64,000 bases of DNA from Streptococcus sp. k-402 (lineage in GTDB: Bacteria; Bacillota; Bacilli; Lactobacillales; Streptococcaceae): positions 248,375-312,374 of the forward strand of contig NZ_VMNB01000004.1 in assembly GCF_013277515.1 (NCBI RefSeq), in the 5' to 3' direction. The notes beneath the pieces are model-generated. The model searched no databases, was not told where the DNA came from, and saw nothing but the letters and a program-made list of their open reading frames with translations. The position numbers were made by a program, and so were the translations under genes. This document shows, piece by piece, positions 7,747 to 18,274 of the stretch (positions are counted from its first letter, which is position 1; each line of letters opens with the position of its first letter).

Positions 7747-8925
7747 ATGACCTTATCTAAGAAACAATTACAACTAAGAGCTAAAATACTGGAGACAGTT
7801 TACACATTAGGACCCATTTCACGAATTGAAATTGCTACCAAAACAGGAATAACACCTGCAACAACTAGCAGTATCACAAATGACCTGATTAAAGAAAACA
7901 TTCTCTTAGAACTTGGTGAAGACGAACACGATACAAGTGTAGGAAGAAAAAAAATCCTGCTAGATATTCAAGCTAAACGATTTTACTACATCGGTTGTGA
8001 ACTATCTGAAAAACACTTTACTTTTTCTTTAGGAGATAATCTAGGAAATATCTTAAAAGAAGAGAAAGAAATTGTCACTAAACAGTTAATCCAAGAAAAG
8101 GGAAATCAACTTATTAGCCAGACACTAAAGCAATTCTTAAATAACTGCTCTGATTATGAAATAGAAGCAATTGGAATCGCGCTACCTGGTCGCTATTTAG
8201 ATGATTATAAAATAACAACAAACAATCCTTTATGGCAACATATCGACTTAGAAATGATTCAATCTCACTTTGATAAGCCTTTGTTTTTCTCTAACAATGT
8301 TAACTGTATGGCTATAGGTAAACGCCTATTTAGTCGCCAACAGAATGACTCTAATTTTGCTTATTTTCATTTTGCTAGAGGTATGCACTGTTCTTATATC
8401 TACGACGGGAACATTTATGGGAAAGGAAATCTAATGATTGGAGAAATAGGGCATACAGTGGTTTCATCTGAGGGAGAAGAATGTGGTTGTGGACGTAAGG
8501 GGTGCTTACAAACTTTTGCTGGAGAATCTTGGTTAATCAAAAAATCAAAAATTCTATACCATCAATCTCCCTATTCTCTACTTCCTAGTTTAGTCAAAAA
8601 TGCCGATGATATTGATATCCAAGTTATTTTAACCGCTTATCAATTAGGTGACACTGGAATAATCACACTTATCCATCAAGCCTTACTCTATCTTAGTCAA
8701 ACCATTTTAAATATCAGTATGATGATTGACTCTCAAAAAATCTACCTACATAGTCCTTTACTAACAAATCAACACATCATCCAAAAACTATATAGTGAAA
8801 TGAACTACAAACCCAAATTGCTCTATAATCGCCTACCTGAAGTCATTATTGAACCTTATAATGATTTTACAGCTGCACACTCAGCTATTGCACTTTGTTT
8901 GTATCATACAATTCTACATTCCTAA
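7747..8925 (+). CDS. ROK-family transcriptional regulator
   Basis: 392 residues: an N-terminal winged helix-turn-helix (about residues 8-65) followed by a ROK domain. The ROK zinc-binding motif is intact as CGCGRKGC near residue 246, preceded by GEIGHTVV. ROK regulators such as NagC and XylR bind a sugar or sugar phosphate and usually repress the adjacent operon. The gene is divergent from the sulfatase/PTS operon with repeated sites between them, so it is the probable local regulator. The first ATG is used; AGGAAG lies upstream. The effector is unknown. Confidence 0.88.
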   Translation: MTLSKKQLQLRAKILETVYTLGPISRIEIATKTGITPATTSSITNDLIKENILLELGEDEHDTSVGRKKILLDIQAKRFYYIGCELSEKHFTFSLGDNLGNILKEEKEIVTKQLIQEKGNQLISQTLKQFLNNCSDYEIEAIGIALPGRYLDDYKITTNNPLWQHIDLEMIQSHFDKPLFFSNNVNCMAIGKRLFSRQQNDSNFAYFHFARGMHCSYIYDGNIYGKGNLMIGEIGHTVVSSEGEECGCGRKGCLQTFAGESWLIKKSKILYHQSPYSLLPSLVKNADDIDIQVILTAYQLGDTGIITLIHQALLYLSQTILNISMMIDSQKIYLHSPLLTNQHIIQKLYSEMNYKPKLLYNRLPEVIIEPYNDFTAAHSAIALCLYHTILHS

Positions 8926-8974
8926 TTTTCTATTACATTTAATAAATAGGTTAAAAAGAGGGAGTATATCATAA

Positions 8975-9025
8975 AAAGCGAACAAACCTGTTTTCTGAAA
9001 ATCAGAATTCTGTTTTGTTCGCTTT
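8975..9025. terminator. Bidirectional terminator between the ROK and GNAT genes
   Basis: A 12-bp perfect stem: AAAGCGAACAAA at 8975-8986 pairs with TTTGTTCGCTTT at 9014-9025. A-rich and T-rich flanks on the two sides serve the two convergent genes. Confidence 0.8.
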
Positions 9026-9047
9026 CTTTATATTTGTAATTAAACTC

Positions 9048-9503
9048 CTATCTCCCCTTTTTCATGATGTATTTTCGTTCAGGTGCTTCAATCATTTGAA
9101 CGATTTCAAATCCTTCTTTTTGGTAAAGATTTTGAGCTCTTTGATTTGCCTCGAAGACATTTAGAGAAATACTATCTATATCTTCATTTGCAAAGGCCAA
9201 ACTAACAAATTTCTTTAAAGCCTGACTACCTAAGCCTTGCCCCTGTTTCTGGGGGTTGATAAAAAATCTTCCAATATGAAGATTACTGTCTTCTAGCCTG
9301 ATTTTCTGGATAAGCCCGACAAACTCTTGTCCATCAAAGATTGAAAAGATTCCTTCCAAATCTTGCAAGACTTGAATTGTCAAGGGAAAAGAAATCATTG
9401 GTCCCATCCATTGTTCTTGAAAGACTTTGCCAAGGGAATTGGACCATTGACATACGCGTTGAGCGTTTTCTATACTCACCTTTTCTTCAAAACGAATTGT
9501 CAT
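9048..9503 (-). CDS. GNAT-family N-acetyltransferase
   Basis: A 151-residue single GNAT domain. The acetyl-CoA-binding motif A is clear (GRFFINPQKQGQGLGSQAL, near residue 90), followed by SLNVFEANQRAQNLYQKEGF, the usual motif B with the C-terminal Tyr. The protein should acetylate an amine with acetyl-CoA in the cytoplasm; the acceptor is unknown. The start has GAGG upstream. It lies opposite the prepilin peptidase gene, as in the pneumococcal chromosome. Confidence 0.85.
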   Translation of the reverse strand: MTIRFEEKVSIENAQRVCQWSNSLGKVFQEQWMGPMISFPLTIQVLQDLEGIFSIFDGQEFVGLIQKIRLEDSNLHIGRFFINPQKQGQGLGSQALKKFVSLAFANEDIDSISLNVFEANQRAQNLYQKEGFEIVQMIEAPERKYIMKKGR

Positions 9504-9572
9504 CTTTTCCTCACCATCTTATCTATATTTCTCCATTATACTACTTCTCCTATTTTTTACGAATAGATAAGT

Positions 9573-10232
9573 ATGATTGATTTTTATTTTTTTCTTGTCG
9601 GGAGCATTCTCGCTTCCTTTCTTGGTTTGGTCATTGACCGTTTTCCTGAGCAATCCATTATCCAACCTGCTAGTCACTGCGATTCCTGTCAGACTCGCTT
9701 GCATCCCTTAGATTTGATTCCGATTCTCTCACAGGTTTTTAATCACTTTTGCTGTCGCTACTGCAAGGCTACTTATCCTATCTGGTATGCACTCTTTGAA
9801 TTAGTCTTAGGGCTCATTTTTCTGCTTTACTATTGGGGATTACTTTCCTTGGGACAAGTCATTCTAATCACTACTGGTTTGACCTTGGGCATCTACGACT
9901 TTCGCCATCAGGAATATCCCTTACTGGTCTGGATGACTTTCCACCTAATCCTCATGGCTTCCTCTGGCTGGAATCTAGTCATGGTCTTCTTCCTTGCTCT
10001 TGGAATTGTGGCTCATTTTATCGATATCCGCATGGGTGCAGGGGATTTTCTCTTTTTAGCTTCTTGTGCTATCGTCTTTAGCGCAACAGAATTACTCATC
10101 TTGATTCAGTTTGCTTCTGCTACAGGGATTCTAGCCTTTCTCCTGCAAAAGAAAAAGGAAAGACTTCCTTTTGTGCCTTTCCTCTTTCTTGCTGCTTGCG
10201 TGATTATTTTTGGTAAGCTACTGCTTGTTTGA
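9573..10232 (+). CDS. cclA: Type IV prepilin peptidase of the competence pilus
   Basis: A 219-residue membrane protein of the PilD/ComC family (A24 aspartic peptidase). The cytoplasmic zinc-type loop has paired cysteines (C36xxC39 and C61xxC64). The two active-site aspartates are in GIYDFRHQE and in the GxGD motif MGAGDF. About seven membrane segments are expected. It cleaves and may N-methylate the pilin-like ComG proteins that form the DNA-uptake pilus, so its expression is normally competence-induced; I did not find an unambiguous cin-box. The ribosome-binding site is weak. Its 3' end overlaps the convergent trpA by 29 bases. Confidence 0.9.
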   Translation: MIDFYFFLVGSILASFLGLVIDRFPEQSIIQPASHCDSCQTRLHPLDLIPILSQVFNHFCCRYCKATYPIWYALFELVLGLIFLLYYWGLLSLGQVILITTGLTLGIYDFRHQEYPLLVWMTFHLILMASSGWNLVMVFFLALGIVAHFIDIRMGAGDFLFLASCAIVFSATELLILIQFASATGILAFLLQKKKERLPFVPFLFLAACVIIFGKLLLV

Positions 10233-10980
10233 TAAAGTCCTGAATCGGCTCTCCTTGATGGAGAGCTTTTACGATTTTTGAACCGACGATAACGCCATCT
10301 GACACCGCATTGAAGCGTTCTACATCGGCTTGACTAGATACGCCAAAACCTGTCAAGACTGGGATATCGGCCACTTGATGCAATTGTGCCAAGTGCTTGT
10401 CCAAATCTGCGCGGTAATTGCCTGATTTCCCTGTCACCCCATTGATGGCAACCGCATAGACAAATCCTTCTGCCCCTTCAATCAACTCTTTCTGGCGCTC
10501 AATTCCTGTTGTCAAACTAACTAGGGGAATCAAAGCTATATCTGTACCCACCAAAAATGGCTCTACAAAGTTGGCATGTTCATGAGGCAGGTCTGGGATA
10601 ATCAAGCCCTTAACCGCTGTATCTGCCAAATCTTTGACAAAATTCTCCACACCGTACTGAAAGAGGGGGTTAAAGTAGGTCATGATGACAAGTGGTACTT
10701 CTGTTTCAATGGTTTTCAAGGTTTCAACCAAAGCCTGGGTAGAAGTTCTGTGAGCTAGACTGCGCAAGCCAGCTTCTTCGATAACAGGTCCATCTGCAAC
10801 AGGGTCTGAAAAGGGAATGCCCACTTCAATTGCAGAGACACCCAAATCTTCTAAAAAGTGGATTGTTTCTCCGAGTCCATCCAAACCTTTCTCATGGTCT
10901 CCAGCCATGATATAGGGAACAAAAATTCCTTTTCCAGCTGCTTTTATAGCATTCAATTTTTCTGTTAGTGTCTTAGGCAT
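10204..10980 (-). CDS. trpA: Tryptophan synthase alpha chain
   Basis: 258 residues from the MPKTLTEKL start, the usual length. The longer open frame upstream overlaps trpB heavily and is rejected. Catalytic residues are visible in [17 protein letters not shown] (the Glu and Asp of the indole-3-glycerol-phosphate lyase site). It splits indole-3-glycerol phosphate to indole, which is channelled to TrpB. It is the last gene of trpEGDCFBA and overlaps trpB by eight bases, which implies translational coupling. Confidence 0.96.
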   Translation of the reverse strand: MPKTLTEKLNAIKAAGKGIFVPYIMAGDHEKGLDGLGETIHFLEDLGVSAIEVGIPFSDPVADGPVIEEAGLRSLAHRTSTQALVETLKTIETEVPLVIMTYFNPLFQYGVENFVKDLADTAVKGLIIPDLPHEHANFVEPFLVGTDIALIPLVSLTTGIERQKELIEGAEGFVYAVAINGVTGKSGNYRADLDKHLAQLHQVADIPVLTGFGVSSQADVERFNAVSDGVIVGSKIVKALHQGEPIQDFIKQAVAYQK

Positions 10981-12196
10981 GAGCTTCTCCCTTCTTTGCT
11001 GCATCTGCTTCCAAGCGGTCTTTGACTTGAACCACATCCTTGTCCCCACGACCTGATAGACAGACTATCATGGATTTGTCTGGTCCAAGCTCTTTGGCCA
11101 ATTTCATCGCAAAGGCGATAGCATGGCTAGATTCCAAGGCTGGGATAATCCCTTCTACGCGAGACAAGAGTTGGAATCCTTCCAAGGCTTCTTCGTCTGT
11201 CACAGGGACATAGCTGGCACGTTTAATATCGTGGTAGTGAGAATGTTCTGGACCGATACCAGGATAGTCCAAACCTGCTGAGATAGAGAAGGCTTCAAGA
11301 ATTTGACCATGGGCATCTTGGAGCACATCCATGAGAGAACCGTGAAGGATACCAGGACGACCCTTGGTCAAGGTAGCTGCGTGGTGTTCTGTATCCACAC
11401 CAAATCCTGCTGCTTCAGCTCCATACATAGCTACAGACTCATCTTCCACAAATGGATGGAAGAGCCCGATAGCATTAGAACCACCACCAACACAGGCTAC
11501 TAGGGCATCTGGCAGATCTTGACCTGTCAAGTCACGGTACTGTTGTTTAGCTTCTCGACCAATGACACTTTGGAAGTCACGAACGATTTCTGGGAAAGGA
11601 TGAGGCCCCAAGGCAGAACCAAGGATATAGTGGGTATCATCGATATTAGCCACCCATGAACGAAGAGCTGCATTGACCGCATCCTTGAGCACGCGCGAAC
11701 CGTCTGTCACTGCCTCAACCTTGGCTCCCAAAAGCTCCATACGGAAGACATTGAGGGCTTGGCGTTTGACATCTTCCTCACCCATGTAGATAGTACATTC
11801 CATGTTAAAGAGGGCTGCAGCAGTTGCAGTTGCCACACCGTGCTGACCAGCACCTGTTTCAGCAATAATTTTCTTTTTACCCATGCGTTTAGCCAGAAGA
11901 ACTTGTCCCAAGGCATTGTTAATCTTGTGGGCCCCTGTATGGTTAAGGTCTTCACGTTTGAGATAAATCTTGGCTCCGCCGATATGCTGGGTCAAGTTTT
12001 TTGCGTAGTAAAGAGGAGTTTCACGTCCCACATACTGGCGCAAAAGTTGGTTTAATTCCTCTTGGAAACTTGGGTCTGCCTGACTTTCACGGTAGGCCTT
12101 CTCCAACTCCAAAACTGCTGTCATCAATGTTTCTGGGACGAAACGTCCGCCGAATTTTCCGTAAAATCCATCTTTATTTGGTTCTTGATATGCCAT
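10973..12196 (-). CDS. trpB: Tryptophan synthase beta chain (operon copy)
   Basis: 407 residues, standard TrpB1 length. The PLP-binding lysine is in [13 protein letters not shown] (about residue 90). The phosphate-binding loop is GGGSNAIG and the C-terminal RGDKD is present. It condenses indole with serine to give tryptophan. It overlaps trpA and also trpF (23 bases). A second TrpB is encoded upstream of the operon; the two share the same motifs but differ clearly in sequence. Confidence 0.96.
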   Translation of the reverse strand: MAYQEPNKDGFYGKFGGRFVPETLMTAVLELEKAYRESQADPSFQEELNQLLRQYVGRETPLYYAKNLTQHIGGAKIYLKREDLNHTGAHKINNALGQVLLAKRMGKKKIIAETGAGQHGVATATAAALFNMECTIYMGEEDVKRQALNVFRMELLGAKVEAVTDGSRVLKDAVNAALRSWVANIDDTHYILGSALGPHPFPEIVRDFQSVIGREAKQQYRDLTGQDLPDALVACVGGGSNAIGLFHPFVEDESVAMYGAEAAGFGVDTEHHAATLTKGRPGILHGSLMDVLQDAHGQILEAFSISAGLDYPGIGPEHSHYHDIKRASYVPVTDEEALEGFQLLSRVEGIIPALESSHAIAFAMKLAKELGPDKSMIVCLSGRGDKDVVQVKDRLEADAAKKGEAHA

Positions 12197-12773
12197 TCTT
12201 TACCCTCTCTATAAATCTTCTAATCTTTTCATGATCTTTTTGTCCGTCTGTCTCCACTCCACTTGATACATCTACTGCATAGGGAGTAAAGTGTTGAATT
12301 GCTTTTACGACATTGTCTTCATTAAGCCCACCTGCGATGAAAAATGGCTGAGCTAGTCCAGTCGTATCCAGTTGGCCCCAGTCAAAGGTCTGGCCACTCC
12401 CAGCCACAGGGGCATCAAAGAGTAGATAGTCTGCCTGAGAATTGGGTACATGCCCCTCTCCATCCACTTGCACAGCTTGAATGCTGGCACAAGGCAAATT
12501 CTCAAATAAATAATCTGCCACCTGACCGTGAACTTGAACCAAGTCCAAGCCAACTTTGTCAATCGCTTCTAGCAGTTCTGCCCGACTTGGTGAAACAAAT
12601 ACACCAACCTTTTTGACATCTGCAGGAATAAGCTTTGCCAGCTCAGCAGCCTGATCCAAGGTCACCTGTCTTTTACTAGGTGCAAAGACAAAACCGATGT
12701 AGTCTGCCCTTGCTGATACGGCTGTTTCCACCGCTTCTTTGGTCGATAGTCCACAAATCTTAACCTTTGTCAA
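12174..12773 (-). CDS. trpF: Phosphoribosylanthranilate isomerase
   Basis: 199 residues, a compact TIM barrel. It begins with VKICGLST, where the cysteine is the conserved catalytic Cys7-type residue, and ends with the [10 protein letters not shown] phosphate-binding region containing the catalytic Asp. It catalyses the Amadori rearrangement of N-(5-phosphoribosyl)anthranilate. The start codon lies inside the end of trpC (14-base overlap). Confidence 0.95.
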   Translation of the reverse strand: MTKVKICGLSTKEAVETAVSARADYIGFVFAPSKRQVTLDQAAELAKLIPADVKKVGVFVSPSRAELLEAIDKVGLDLVQVHGQVADYLFENLPCASIQAVQVDGEGHVPNSQADYLLFDAPVAGSGQTFDWGQLDTTGLAQPFFIAGGLNEDNVVKAIQHFTPYAVDVSSGVETDGQKDHEKIRRFIERVKNGISRTK

Positions 12774-13527
12774 TCTGCAACTCCTTGATTCTCTGGGCTA
12801 CATCTTCTGCCTGCATGAGAGCTGTCCCTACTAAAATTCCGTTAAAGTATGGCGCTACTCGTTCCGCATCCTGCCCTGTGAAAATAGCAGATTCGGAAAT
12901 GTAGAAGCAATCATCTTTGAAATGTTTAGCCAAATCTACACTGGTCTGCAAGTCAACTTCAAAGGTGGTCAAGTTGCGGTTATTGACCCCGATAATCTGG
13001 GCACCAAGTCTGTGAGCCACTTCTAGTTCAGCTAGATTGTGAGTTTCCACTAAAACTTCCAGACCAAGCTCTGTCGCGTAGTCATACAGTTCCTTGAGGC
13101 GTTCTTCGGACAAGGCTGCCACGATGAGCAAGATGACTGTCGCACCTGCATTGCGAGCGCAGATAATTTGCTTTTCATCGATAATAAAGTCCTTGTTAAG
13201 CGTCGGAATCTGTACCTGACTGGAAATCTCCCGTAGATAATCCAGATGCCCTTTAAAGAAAACCTCATCTGTCAAAACCGAAATCATCGCTGCACCATTT
13301 GCTTCATAAGTCTGGGCCTGTTGCACAATATCCACATCGAGATTGATATCTCCCAGACTAGGGCTAGCCTTCTTGACTTCTGCGATTACTTGCAAGCGGT
13401 CCTGATGATTCTTCAAAAATTCTGCCAAGCGATAGGTCTGGCGCAGGGACTGGATTTCCTCCAGCTCCATCTGCTCAACCTCACGCGCCTTCTGCTCCAA
13501 AATTCGTGCTAAAAATTCCTGACTCAT
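12760..13527 (-). CDS. trpC: Indole-3-glycerol phosphate synthase
   Basis: 255 residues, normal length. The [14 protein letters not shown] motif near residue 48 carries catalytic Glu and Lys; a second lysine is in NKDFIID, and VGVNNRNL and SESAI follow in the expected order. It closes the ring of CdRP to give indole-3-glycerol phosphate. Unlike E. coli, TrpC and TrpF are separate proteins here. It overlaps trpD by four bases. Confidence 0.95.
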   Translation of the reverse strand: MSQEFLARILEQKAREVEQMELEEIQSLRQTYRLAEFLKNHQDRLQVIAEVKKASPSLGDINLDVDIVQQAQTYEANGAAMISVLTDEVFFKGHLDYLREISSQVQIPTLNKDFIIDEKQIICARNAGATVILLIVAALSEERLKELYDYATELGLEVLVETHNLAELEVAHRLGAQIIGVNNRNLTTFEVDLQTSVDLAKHFKDDCFYISESAIFTGQDAERVAPYFNGILVGTALMQAEDVAQRIKELQIDKG

Positions 13528-14528
13528 TTTTGGTACTCCTGTAACAGTCTGAGTTTTTCAAGGGCCTTGCCACTAGCAATCACTTGACGAGCTAAGGCAA
13601 CTCCATCCTTGATACTAACTACCTTACCATTAGCATAGAAACCAAGACCTGCATTTAAAACTGTCGTTTCCAAGAATGGACTTGGTTCATTTTTAAGAAC
13701 GCTGAGCAAAATTTCTCCATTTTCCTGAGCATTGCCTCCACGAATATCTTCGATAGCGTAGCGCTCCATTCCCAAATCCTCGGGAGTAAAGCTTGATAAG
13801 GTGATTTCGCCATTTTCAAGAAGTGCAATTTTGGTTGTTCCATTCAAACCAGCTTCATCCAACCCTTCTGGTCCAGCAACCACGATGGCACGTTTGCGAC
13901 CCATATTTTTCAAAACCTGAGCTGTACTTTCTAGGAGTTCTGGACGACTAATTCCAAGAAGCTGTGTTTCTAAAGCCATTGGATGAATCAGGGGACCAGT
14001 CAAGTTCATAATCGTTGGAATTCCCAATTCCAAACGAGCTGGCATGATGTATTTCATAGCTGGGTGCATATTTTTAGCGAAGAGAAAGACGATTCCAGTT
14101 TTATCAAAGACCTTACCTAGTTCAGCTGGTTTGAGGTCTAGGTTGATACCCAAGGCTTCGAGAACATCTGCAGAACCAGATTTAGAAGAAATCGAGCGGT
14201 TACCATGCTTGGCCATGTGAACACCGCCACCAGCCAAGACAAAGGCTGCAGTTGTGGAAATATTAAAACTGAAAGACTTGTCCCCACCTGTACCACAGTT
14301 GTCCATGGCATCATGAATTTCAGTTGGAATGTGTTGGGCATGTCCTCTCATGACTTGGGCAATGGCTGTGCGTTCTTCAGGTGTTTCCCCCTTCATCTTA
14401 AGAGCCAAAAGGAGAGAAGCAATCTGCGCTTCCGTTACACGCCCAGTTACGATACGCTCAATGACATCCGTCATTTCCACACCTGATAAATTTTCAAATT
14501 TTGCTAGTTTTTCAATAATCTCTTTCAT
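13524..14528 (-). CDS. trpD: Anthranilate phosphoribosyltransferase
   Basis: 334 residues. The PRPP-binding signature [17 protein letters not shown] lies near residue 75, followed by [21 protein letters not shown], typical of TrpD. It attaches phosphoribose to anthranilate. It is separate from the TrpG glutaminase, 10 bases downstream of it, and overlaps trpC by four bases. Confidence 0.96.
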   Translation of the reverse strand: MKEIIEKLAKFENLSGVEMTDVIERIVTGRVTEAQIASLLLALKMKGETPEERTAIAQVMRGHAQHIPTEIHDAMDNCGTGGDKSFSFNISTTAAFVLAGGGVHMAKHGNRSISSKSGSADVLEALGINLDLKPAELGKVFDKTGIVFLFAKNMHPAMKYIMPARLELGIPTIMNLTGPLIHPMALETQLLGISRPELLESTAQVLKNMGRKRAIVVAGPEGLDEAGLNGTTKIALLENGEITLSSFTPEDLGMERYAIEDIRGGNAQENGEILLSVLKNEPSPFLETTVLNAGLGFYANGKVVSIKDGVALARQVIASGKALEKLRLLQEYQK

Positions 14529-14538
14529 CCTAGTTTCC

Positions 14539-15105
14539 TCACTTTACAACCTTCTCGATAAAATTCCGAATAGAAGACAAACCATCTGGCGTTCCGATAC
14601 TTTCTGGATGGTACTGGAAACCATAAATCGGTAGGTTTTTATGTTGAATTCCCATAATAGCTTGGTCATCAGTCGAACGAGCTGTCACTTCAAATTCTTC
14701 TGGCATTTCCTCAATCAAAATACTGTGATAACGCATGACCGCACGGCCATCCTCGATACCTTGATACAAAACAGATGGTGCTTCAAAGCTGATATTGCTC
14801 TGTTTCCCATGCATGACTTTTGGAGCCAAACCTAACTTACCACCAAAGACTTCTGCGATAGCTTGGTGGCCCAAACAAATCCCAAGAATTGGCTTCTTGC
14901 CAGCAAAATCACGAATCATGTCTTCCATCTTTCCAGCATCAACTGGCCAACCTGGGCCAGGCGAAAAGACCAGACCATCTGCTTTTTCAGCTTCTTCATA
15001 CAGCTTGGGATCATCATTTCTCAAAACCTGAACTTCTGCAAAATTCCCAATATACTGCGCCAAGTTATAGGTAAAAGAATCATAGTTGTCAATCAATAAA
15101 ATCAT
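14539..15105 (-). CDS. trpG: Anthranilate synthase glutamine amidotransferase component
   Basis: 188 residues, a class I glutamine amidotransferase. The catalytic triad is visible as the Cys in [11 protein letters not shown] and the His and Glu in YHPES. It supplies ammonia to TrpE. It overlaps trpE by four bases (ATGA). Homologous subunits can be shared with folate synthesis (PabA); the operon position argues for TrpG. Confidence 0.95.
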   Translation of the reverse strand: MILLIDNYDSFTYNLAQYIGNFAEVQVLRNDDPKLYEEAEKADGLVFSPGPGWPVDAGKMEDMIRDFAGKKPILGICLGHQAIAEVFGGKLGLAPKVMHGKQSNISFEAPSVLYQGIEDGRAVMRYHSILIEEMPEEFEVTARSTDDQAIMGIQHKNLPIYGFQYHPESIGTPDGLSSIRNFIEKVVK

Positions 15106-16463
15106 GGTCTTAGTTCTCCAATTTTAGTCATAGATTTAGCTTTGTTAATGGTTTCTTGGTATTCGTTTTGGGCGATAGAGTCGTAGACAATCCCCGCCCC
15201 AGCCTGCACATAGGCTGTTTGATTTTTGAGAATCATGGTTCTGATGGCAATGGCAAAATCCATATCACCCGTCGCAGACAAGTAGCCGATTGCTCCTGCG
15301 TATACGCCCCGTTTTTCTGTTTCCAGTTCATAGATGCGTCTCATGGCCCGAATCTTAGGTGCTCCTGACACTGTTCCAGCTGGAAGTGTTGCTTTCAAGG
15401 CATCCATGGCAGTGAGTTCTGGAAGCAAACGCCCCTTGACCACACTGGTCAAATGCATGACATAACGGAAGAGCTCCACTTCCATATACTTGGTGACTTG
15501 GACACTGGCCGTTTCAGAGATGCGACCAATATCATTACGACCCAGGTCTACTAACATTCGATGCTCTGCTGTTTCCTTCTCATCCGAAAGCAAGTCTGTC
15601 GCCAAAGCCTTGTCCTCTTCATCCGTAGCACCTCTTGGTCGTGTCCCTGCAATCGGATTGGTTGTCACGATGCCATTTTTAACTGAAACTAAACTTTCTG
15701 GACTGGCACCGATGATTTGATAATCCCCAAAGTCATAGAAATAGAGGTAATTCGATGGATTGGTCACGCGAAGATTTCTGTAGAAGTCAAATGGATTTCC
15801 AGTCACTTCTGCTGAGAAGCGTTGACTAAGTACACATTGGAACATATCGCCATTACGAATCAAGTCACGAGCGGTTTCCACCATTTCCTCAAACTTCTGA
15901 GGAGCAATATGCGGTTTGAAGTCCAGCGGAGATAGATCCAAGTCTTCAAATTCATTTGGAGCAGGAATGCGTAATTCCTCAAGCACTTGGTTCAAGGATT
16001 TTTCCAAGTCTTCTTGACTGCGCTCACTATAGAGAGAATCCTCGATGACATGGATTTTTTCCTTCTTGTGGTCAAAGACCATGTAGCTCTCATAAACAAA
16101 GAAATGCATGTCTGGCGTCCCAATTGTATCTTCAGGAATTTGACCAATTTCTTCATAAAGCGAAATCATATCGTAACCAACAAAACCAATTGCCCCACCA
16201 CCAAAAGGTAGCTCTGAATGGTGCTGGCTCTTATGAGTCACTTCATAAAGAAAATCCAAGGGATCCCGATCAATCACTTGACCATTTTGATAAAGGACTC
16301 CATTTTCAAACTTAATCTCAAAAACTGGATTATAGGCTAAGATAGAAAAACGAGCTGTTTCCTTGTCTCTCGGAATACTTTCTAGAATAACCTTGTGTTG
16401 CCCCTTTAAGCGCATATAAGCCAAGATTGGTGATAAGACATCTCCATGAATGATTCGTTCCAT
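15102..16463 (-). CDS. trpE: Anthranilate synthase component I
   Basis: 453 residues, first structural gene of the operon. The N terminus has the feedback site (ILESIPRDKETARFS, near residue 27; the canonical LLES motif reads ILES). The chorismate-binding core is intact: AGTRPRG, RNDIGR and SGAPKIRAMR. It converts chorismate to anthranilate with ammonia from TrpG. Control should be double: tryptophan inhibition through the N-terminal site, and transcription attenuation by the T-box leader about 340 bases upstream. Confidence 0.96.
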   Translation of the reverse strand: MERIIHGDVLSPILAYMRLKGQHKVILESIPRDKETARFSILAYNPVFEIKFENGVLYQNGQVIDRDPLDFLYEVTHKSQHHSELPFGGGAIGFVGYDMISLYEEIGQIPEDTIGTPDMHFFVYESYMVFDHKKEKIHVIEDSLYSERSQEDLEKSLNQVLEELRIPAPNEFEDLDLSPLDFKPHIAPQKFEEMVETARDLIRNGDMFQCVLSQRFSAEVTGNPFDFYRNLRVTNPSNYLYFYDFGDYQIIGASPESLVSVKNGIVTTNPIAGTRPRGATDEEDKALATDLLSDEKETAEHRMLVDLGRNDIGRISETASVQVTKYMEVELFRYVMHLTSVVKGRLLPELTAMDALKATLPAGTVSGAPKIRAMRRIYELETEKRGVYAGAIGYLSATGDMDFAIAIRTMILKNQTAYVQAGAGIVYDSIAQNEYQETINKAKSMTKIGELRP

Positions 16464-16627
16464 TGTAATTTCCCTTTCAGTTCCTTATTTTTAATTTTTT
16501 ATCTTTTTCTATTTCCCTTAAATAGTGCGGACGGGAGGTAAAATTATCCAGTGGATGATTTTAGAAAACCATGAAATGAAAGACCTAATTTTTGAGCTCC
16601 TCGCTCATTCATTTCTAGGCTCAGGCT

Positions 16628-16696
16628 AAAATAGTTCCCCGAACTATTTTACTCTCAAAAATTCCGTCCTAGAGAAGCATCTTTGCTTCTCTAGGA
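16628..16696. repeat. Two perfect hairpins in the trpE leader region
   Basis: Between the T-box terminator and trpE lie about 340 bases without a gene. They hold two strong inverted repeats. One has 10-bp arms AAAATAGTTC/GAACTATTTT (16628-16650, 3-base loop). The other has 13-bp arms TCCTAGAGAAGCA/TGCTTCTCTAGGA (16667-16696, 4-base loop). Neither is followed by a good T-run on the minus strand, so a simple terminator is unlikely. They may be a small repeat element or an mRNA stabiliser. Confidence 0.6.
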
Positions 16697-16805
16697 TACC
16701 ACTATGGCGGGAAACAGCTTTTAGAAACTCACTTCGTTCGTAAATATTCTATAACGACCTATTTATTGAAAATATTTAAAAAATTAATCGCAATATCTGC
16801 GGTAA

Positions 16806-17050
16806 ATATATAAAAATCCCCACGCAAAATAACTTGCGTGAGGACGAAATTCGCGGTGCCACCTCAATTATAGGATTTCTCCTATCTCTCATGCCTGTCT
16901 CAGAAACCTCCTGTAACAGGCTGTGCGATAAAGGGCACTCCCTTGAGAATTATGTTTTCTTCTCTCGTTTCAGATGGACCCAACCTTACAGCTTTCTCTG
17001 CTTGTTTCCAGCAACCACAAGCTCTCTGTGAGAGAAAAGACTGTAATTTT
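16806..17050 (-). ncRNA. T-box leader of the trpEGDCFBA operon
   Basis: On the minus strand the T-box signature AGGTGGCACCGCG (16853-16865) is followed by a terminator hairpin: CCTCACGCAA pairs with TTGCGTGGGG, then ATTTTTAT. Upstream is a long structured region that begins almost at the trpB2 stop codon. T-boxes sense uncharged tRNA; here tRNA-Trp is expected because of the operon. Several UGG triplets exist, and I could not assign the specifier with certainty. No separate promoter is obvious, so read-through from trpB2 may feed this leader. Confidence 0.9.
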
Positions 17051-17058
17051 TCCATCTA

Positions 17059-18237
17059 TTATTTTTTAGCTTCTAGATAGTCTGCAATCGCAGCTACGTC
17101 CTTGTCTCCACGACCAGAGACATTGATGATGATAATGTCGTCTTTACTTAGTTTCGGTGCACGTTTAACTGCTTCTGCGATAGCGTGTGAGCTTTCAATC
17201 GCTGGGATAATCCCTTCAGTCTTGCTGAGAAGGAGGAGAGCCTGAACAGCTTCTTCATCCGTCGCAGCCACATATTCCACGCGACCTGAATCTTTGAAGT
17301 AGGCGTGTTCTGGGCCAACCCCTGGATAGTCCAATCCAGCTGAGATAGAGTAAACTGGAGCTAGCTCTCCATCTTCCTTAAAGACTGCATAAGTCTTCAT
17401 GCCGTCGACAATTCCGATACTACCTTTTGTCATAGTAGCTGCGTGCTTGTCTGTGTCAAGTCCATGACCAGCAGCTTCGACTCCAACCAATTTAACTTCT
17501 TCATCAGCCACATACTGAGAAAAAGCACCAATAGCATTGGAACCACCACCTACACAGGCAATAACGTAGTCTGGTAAACGACCTTCTTTTTCTAAGATTT
17601 GACGGCGAGATTCTTCACTGATGACCTTTTGGAACTCATGAACAATGGTTGGATATGGGTGAGGTCCCACAGCAGATCCCAGAACATAAAAGGCTTCAAG
17701 GTCATTCATCCATGCTCCAAAGGCTGCATCAACCGCATCTTTGAGGGTGCGAGTCCCTGTTTCAACTGCGTGAACAGTTGCTCCCATCATCTCCATACGG
17801 AAAACATTGAGACGTTGACGTTCCACATCCTCTGCTCCCATGTAGACATCACAAGCCATACCAAACTTAGCTGCAGCCGCTGCTGTCGCAACACCGTGCT
17901 GACCAGCTCCTGTTTCTGCGATTACTCGTTTTTTACCCATGCGTTTAGCCAAAAGAATTTGTCCTAAAACATTGTTGAGCTTGTGAGAACCAAGGTGGTT
18001 AAGGTCTTCGCGCTTGAGATAAATCTTAGCGCCACCTAGGTGGTCTGTCAAACTTTCCGCAAAATAGAGCGGTGTTTCGCGACCTGAATAGTCCTTTAAG
18101 TAATGGCGAAATTCTGCCAAAAATTCTGGATCATCCTTGTACTTGTCAAATGTCACTTCCAACTCATCCAACAAAGCCTGAATCGGCTCCGGTACAAAAC
18201 TACCACCAAATTGTCCAAAATAACCTTTAGTTGTCAT
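17059..18237 (-). CDS. Second tryptophan synthase beta chain, stand-alone
   Basis: 392 residues from the ATG preceded by AGAGGAAAA; a longer frame would run into the T-box and is rejected. All TrpB landmarks are present: PLP lysine in [24 protein letters not shown], and the C-terminal SGRGDKDVA. It resembles the operon TrpB in length and domain order but is clearly diverged. It is a TrpB1-type protein rather than the longer TrpB2 class. No trpA accompanies it. It may act with the same TrpA, or use free indole and serine as an indole-salvage enzyme (inference). Confidence 0.9.
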   Translation of the reverse strand: MTTKGYFGQFGGSFVPEPIQALLDELEVTFDKYKDDPEFLAEFRHYLKDYSGRETPLYFAESLTDHLGGAKIYLKREDLNHLGSHKLNNVLGQILLAKRMGKKRVIAETGAGQHGVATAAAAAKFGMACDVYMGAEDVERQRLNVFRMEMMGATVHAVETGTRTLKDAVDAAFGAWMNDLEAFYVLGSAVGPHPYPTIVHEFQKVISEESRRQILEKEGRLPDYVIACVGGGSNAIGAFSQYVADEEVKLVGVEAAGHGLDTDKHAATMTKGSIGIVDGMKTYAVFKEDGELAPVYSISAGLDYPGVGPEHAYFKDSGRVEYVAATDEEAVQALLLLSKTEGIIPAIESSHAIAEAVKRAPKLSKDDIIIINVSGRGDKDVAAIADYLEAKK

Positions 18238-18274
18238 AAAATTTTCCTCTTTCAGTATTGATTTCAAGATATGA

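Noticed and set aside
16834..17031. Small plus-strand ORF downstream of the trp operon leader
   Set aside because: It lies entirely within the T-box RNA of the opposite strand.
11303..17967. Several open frames on the plus strand inside the trp region
   Set aside because: They lie opposite strongly conserved trp genes or a T-box, have no ribosome-binding sites and encode no recognisable protein.
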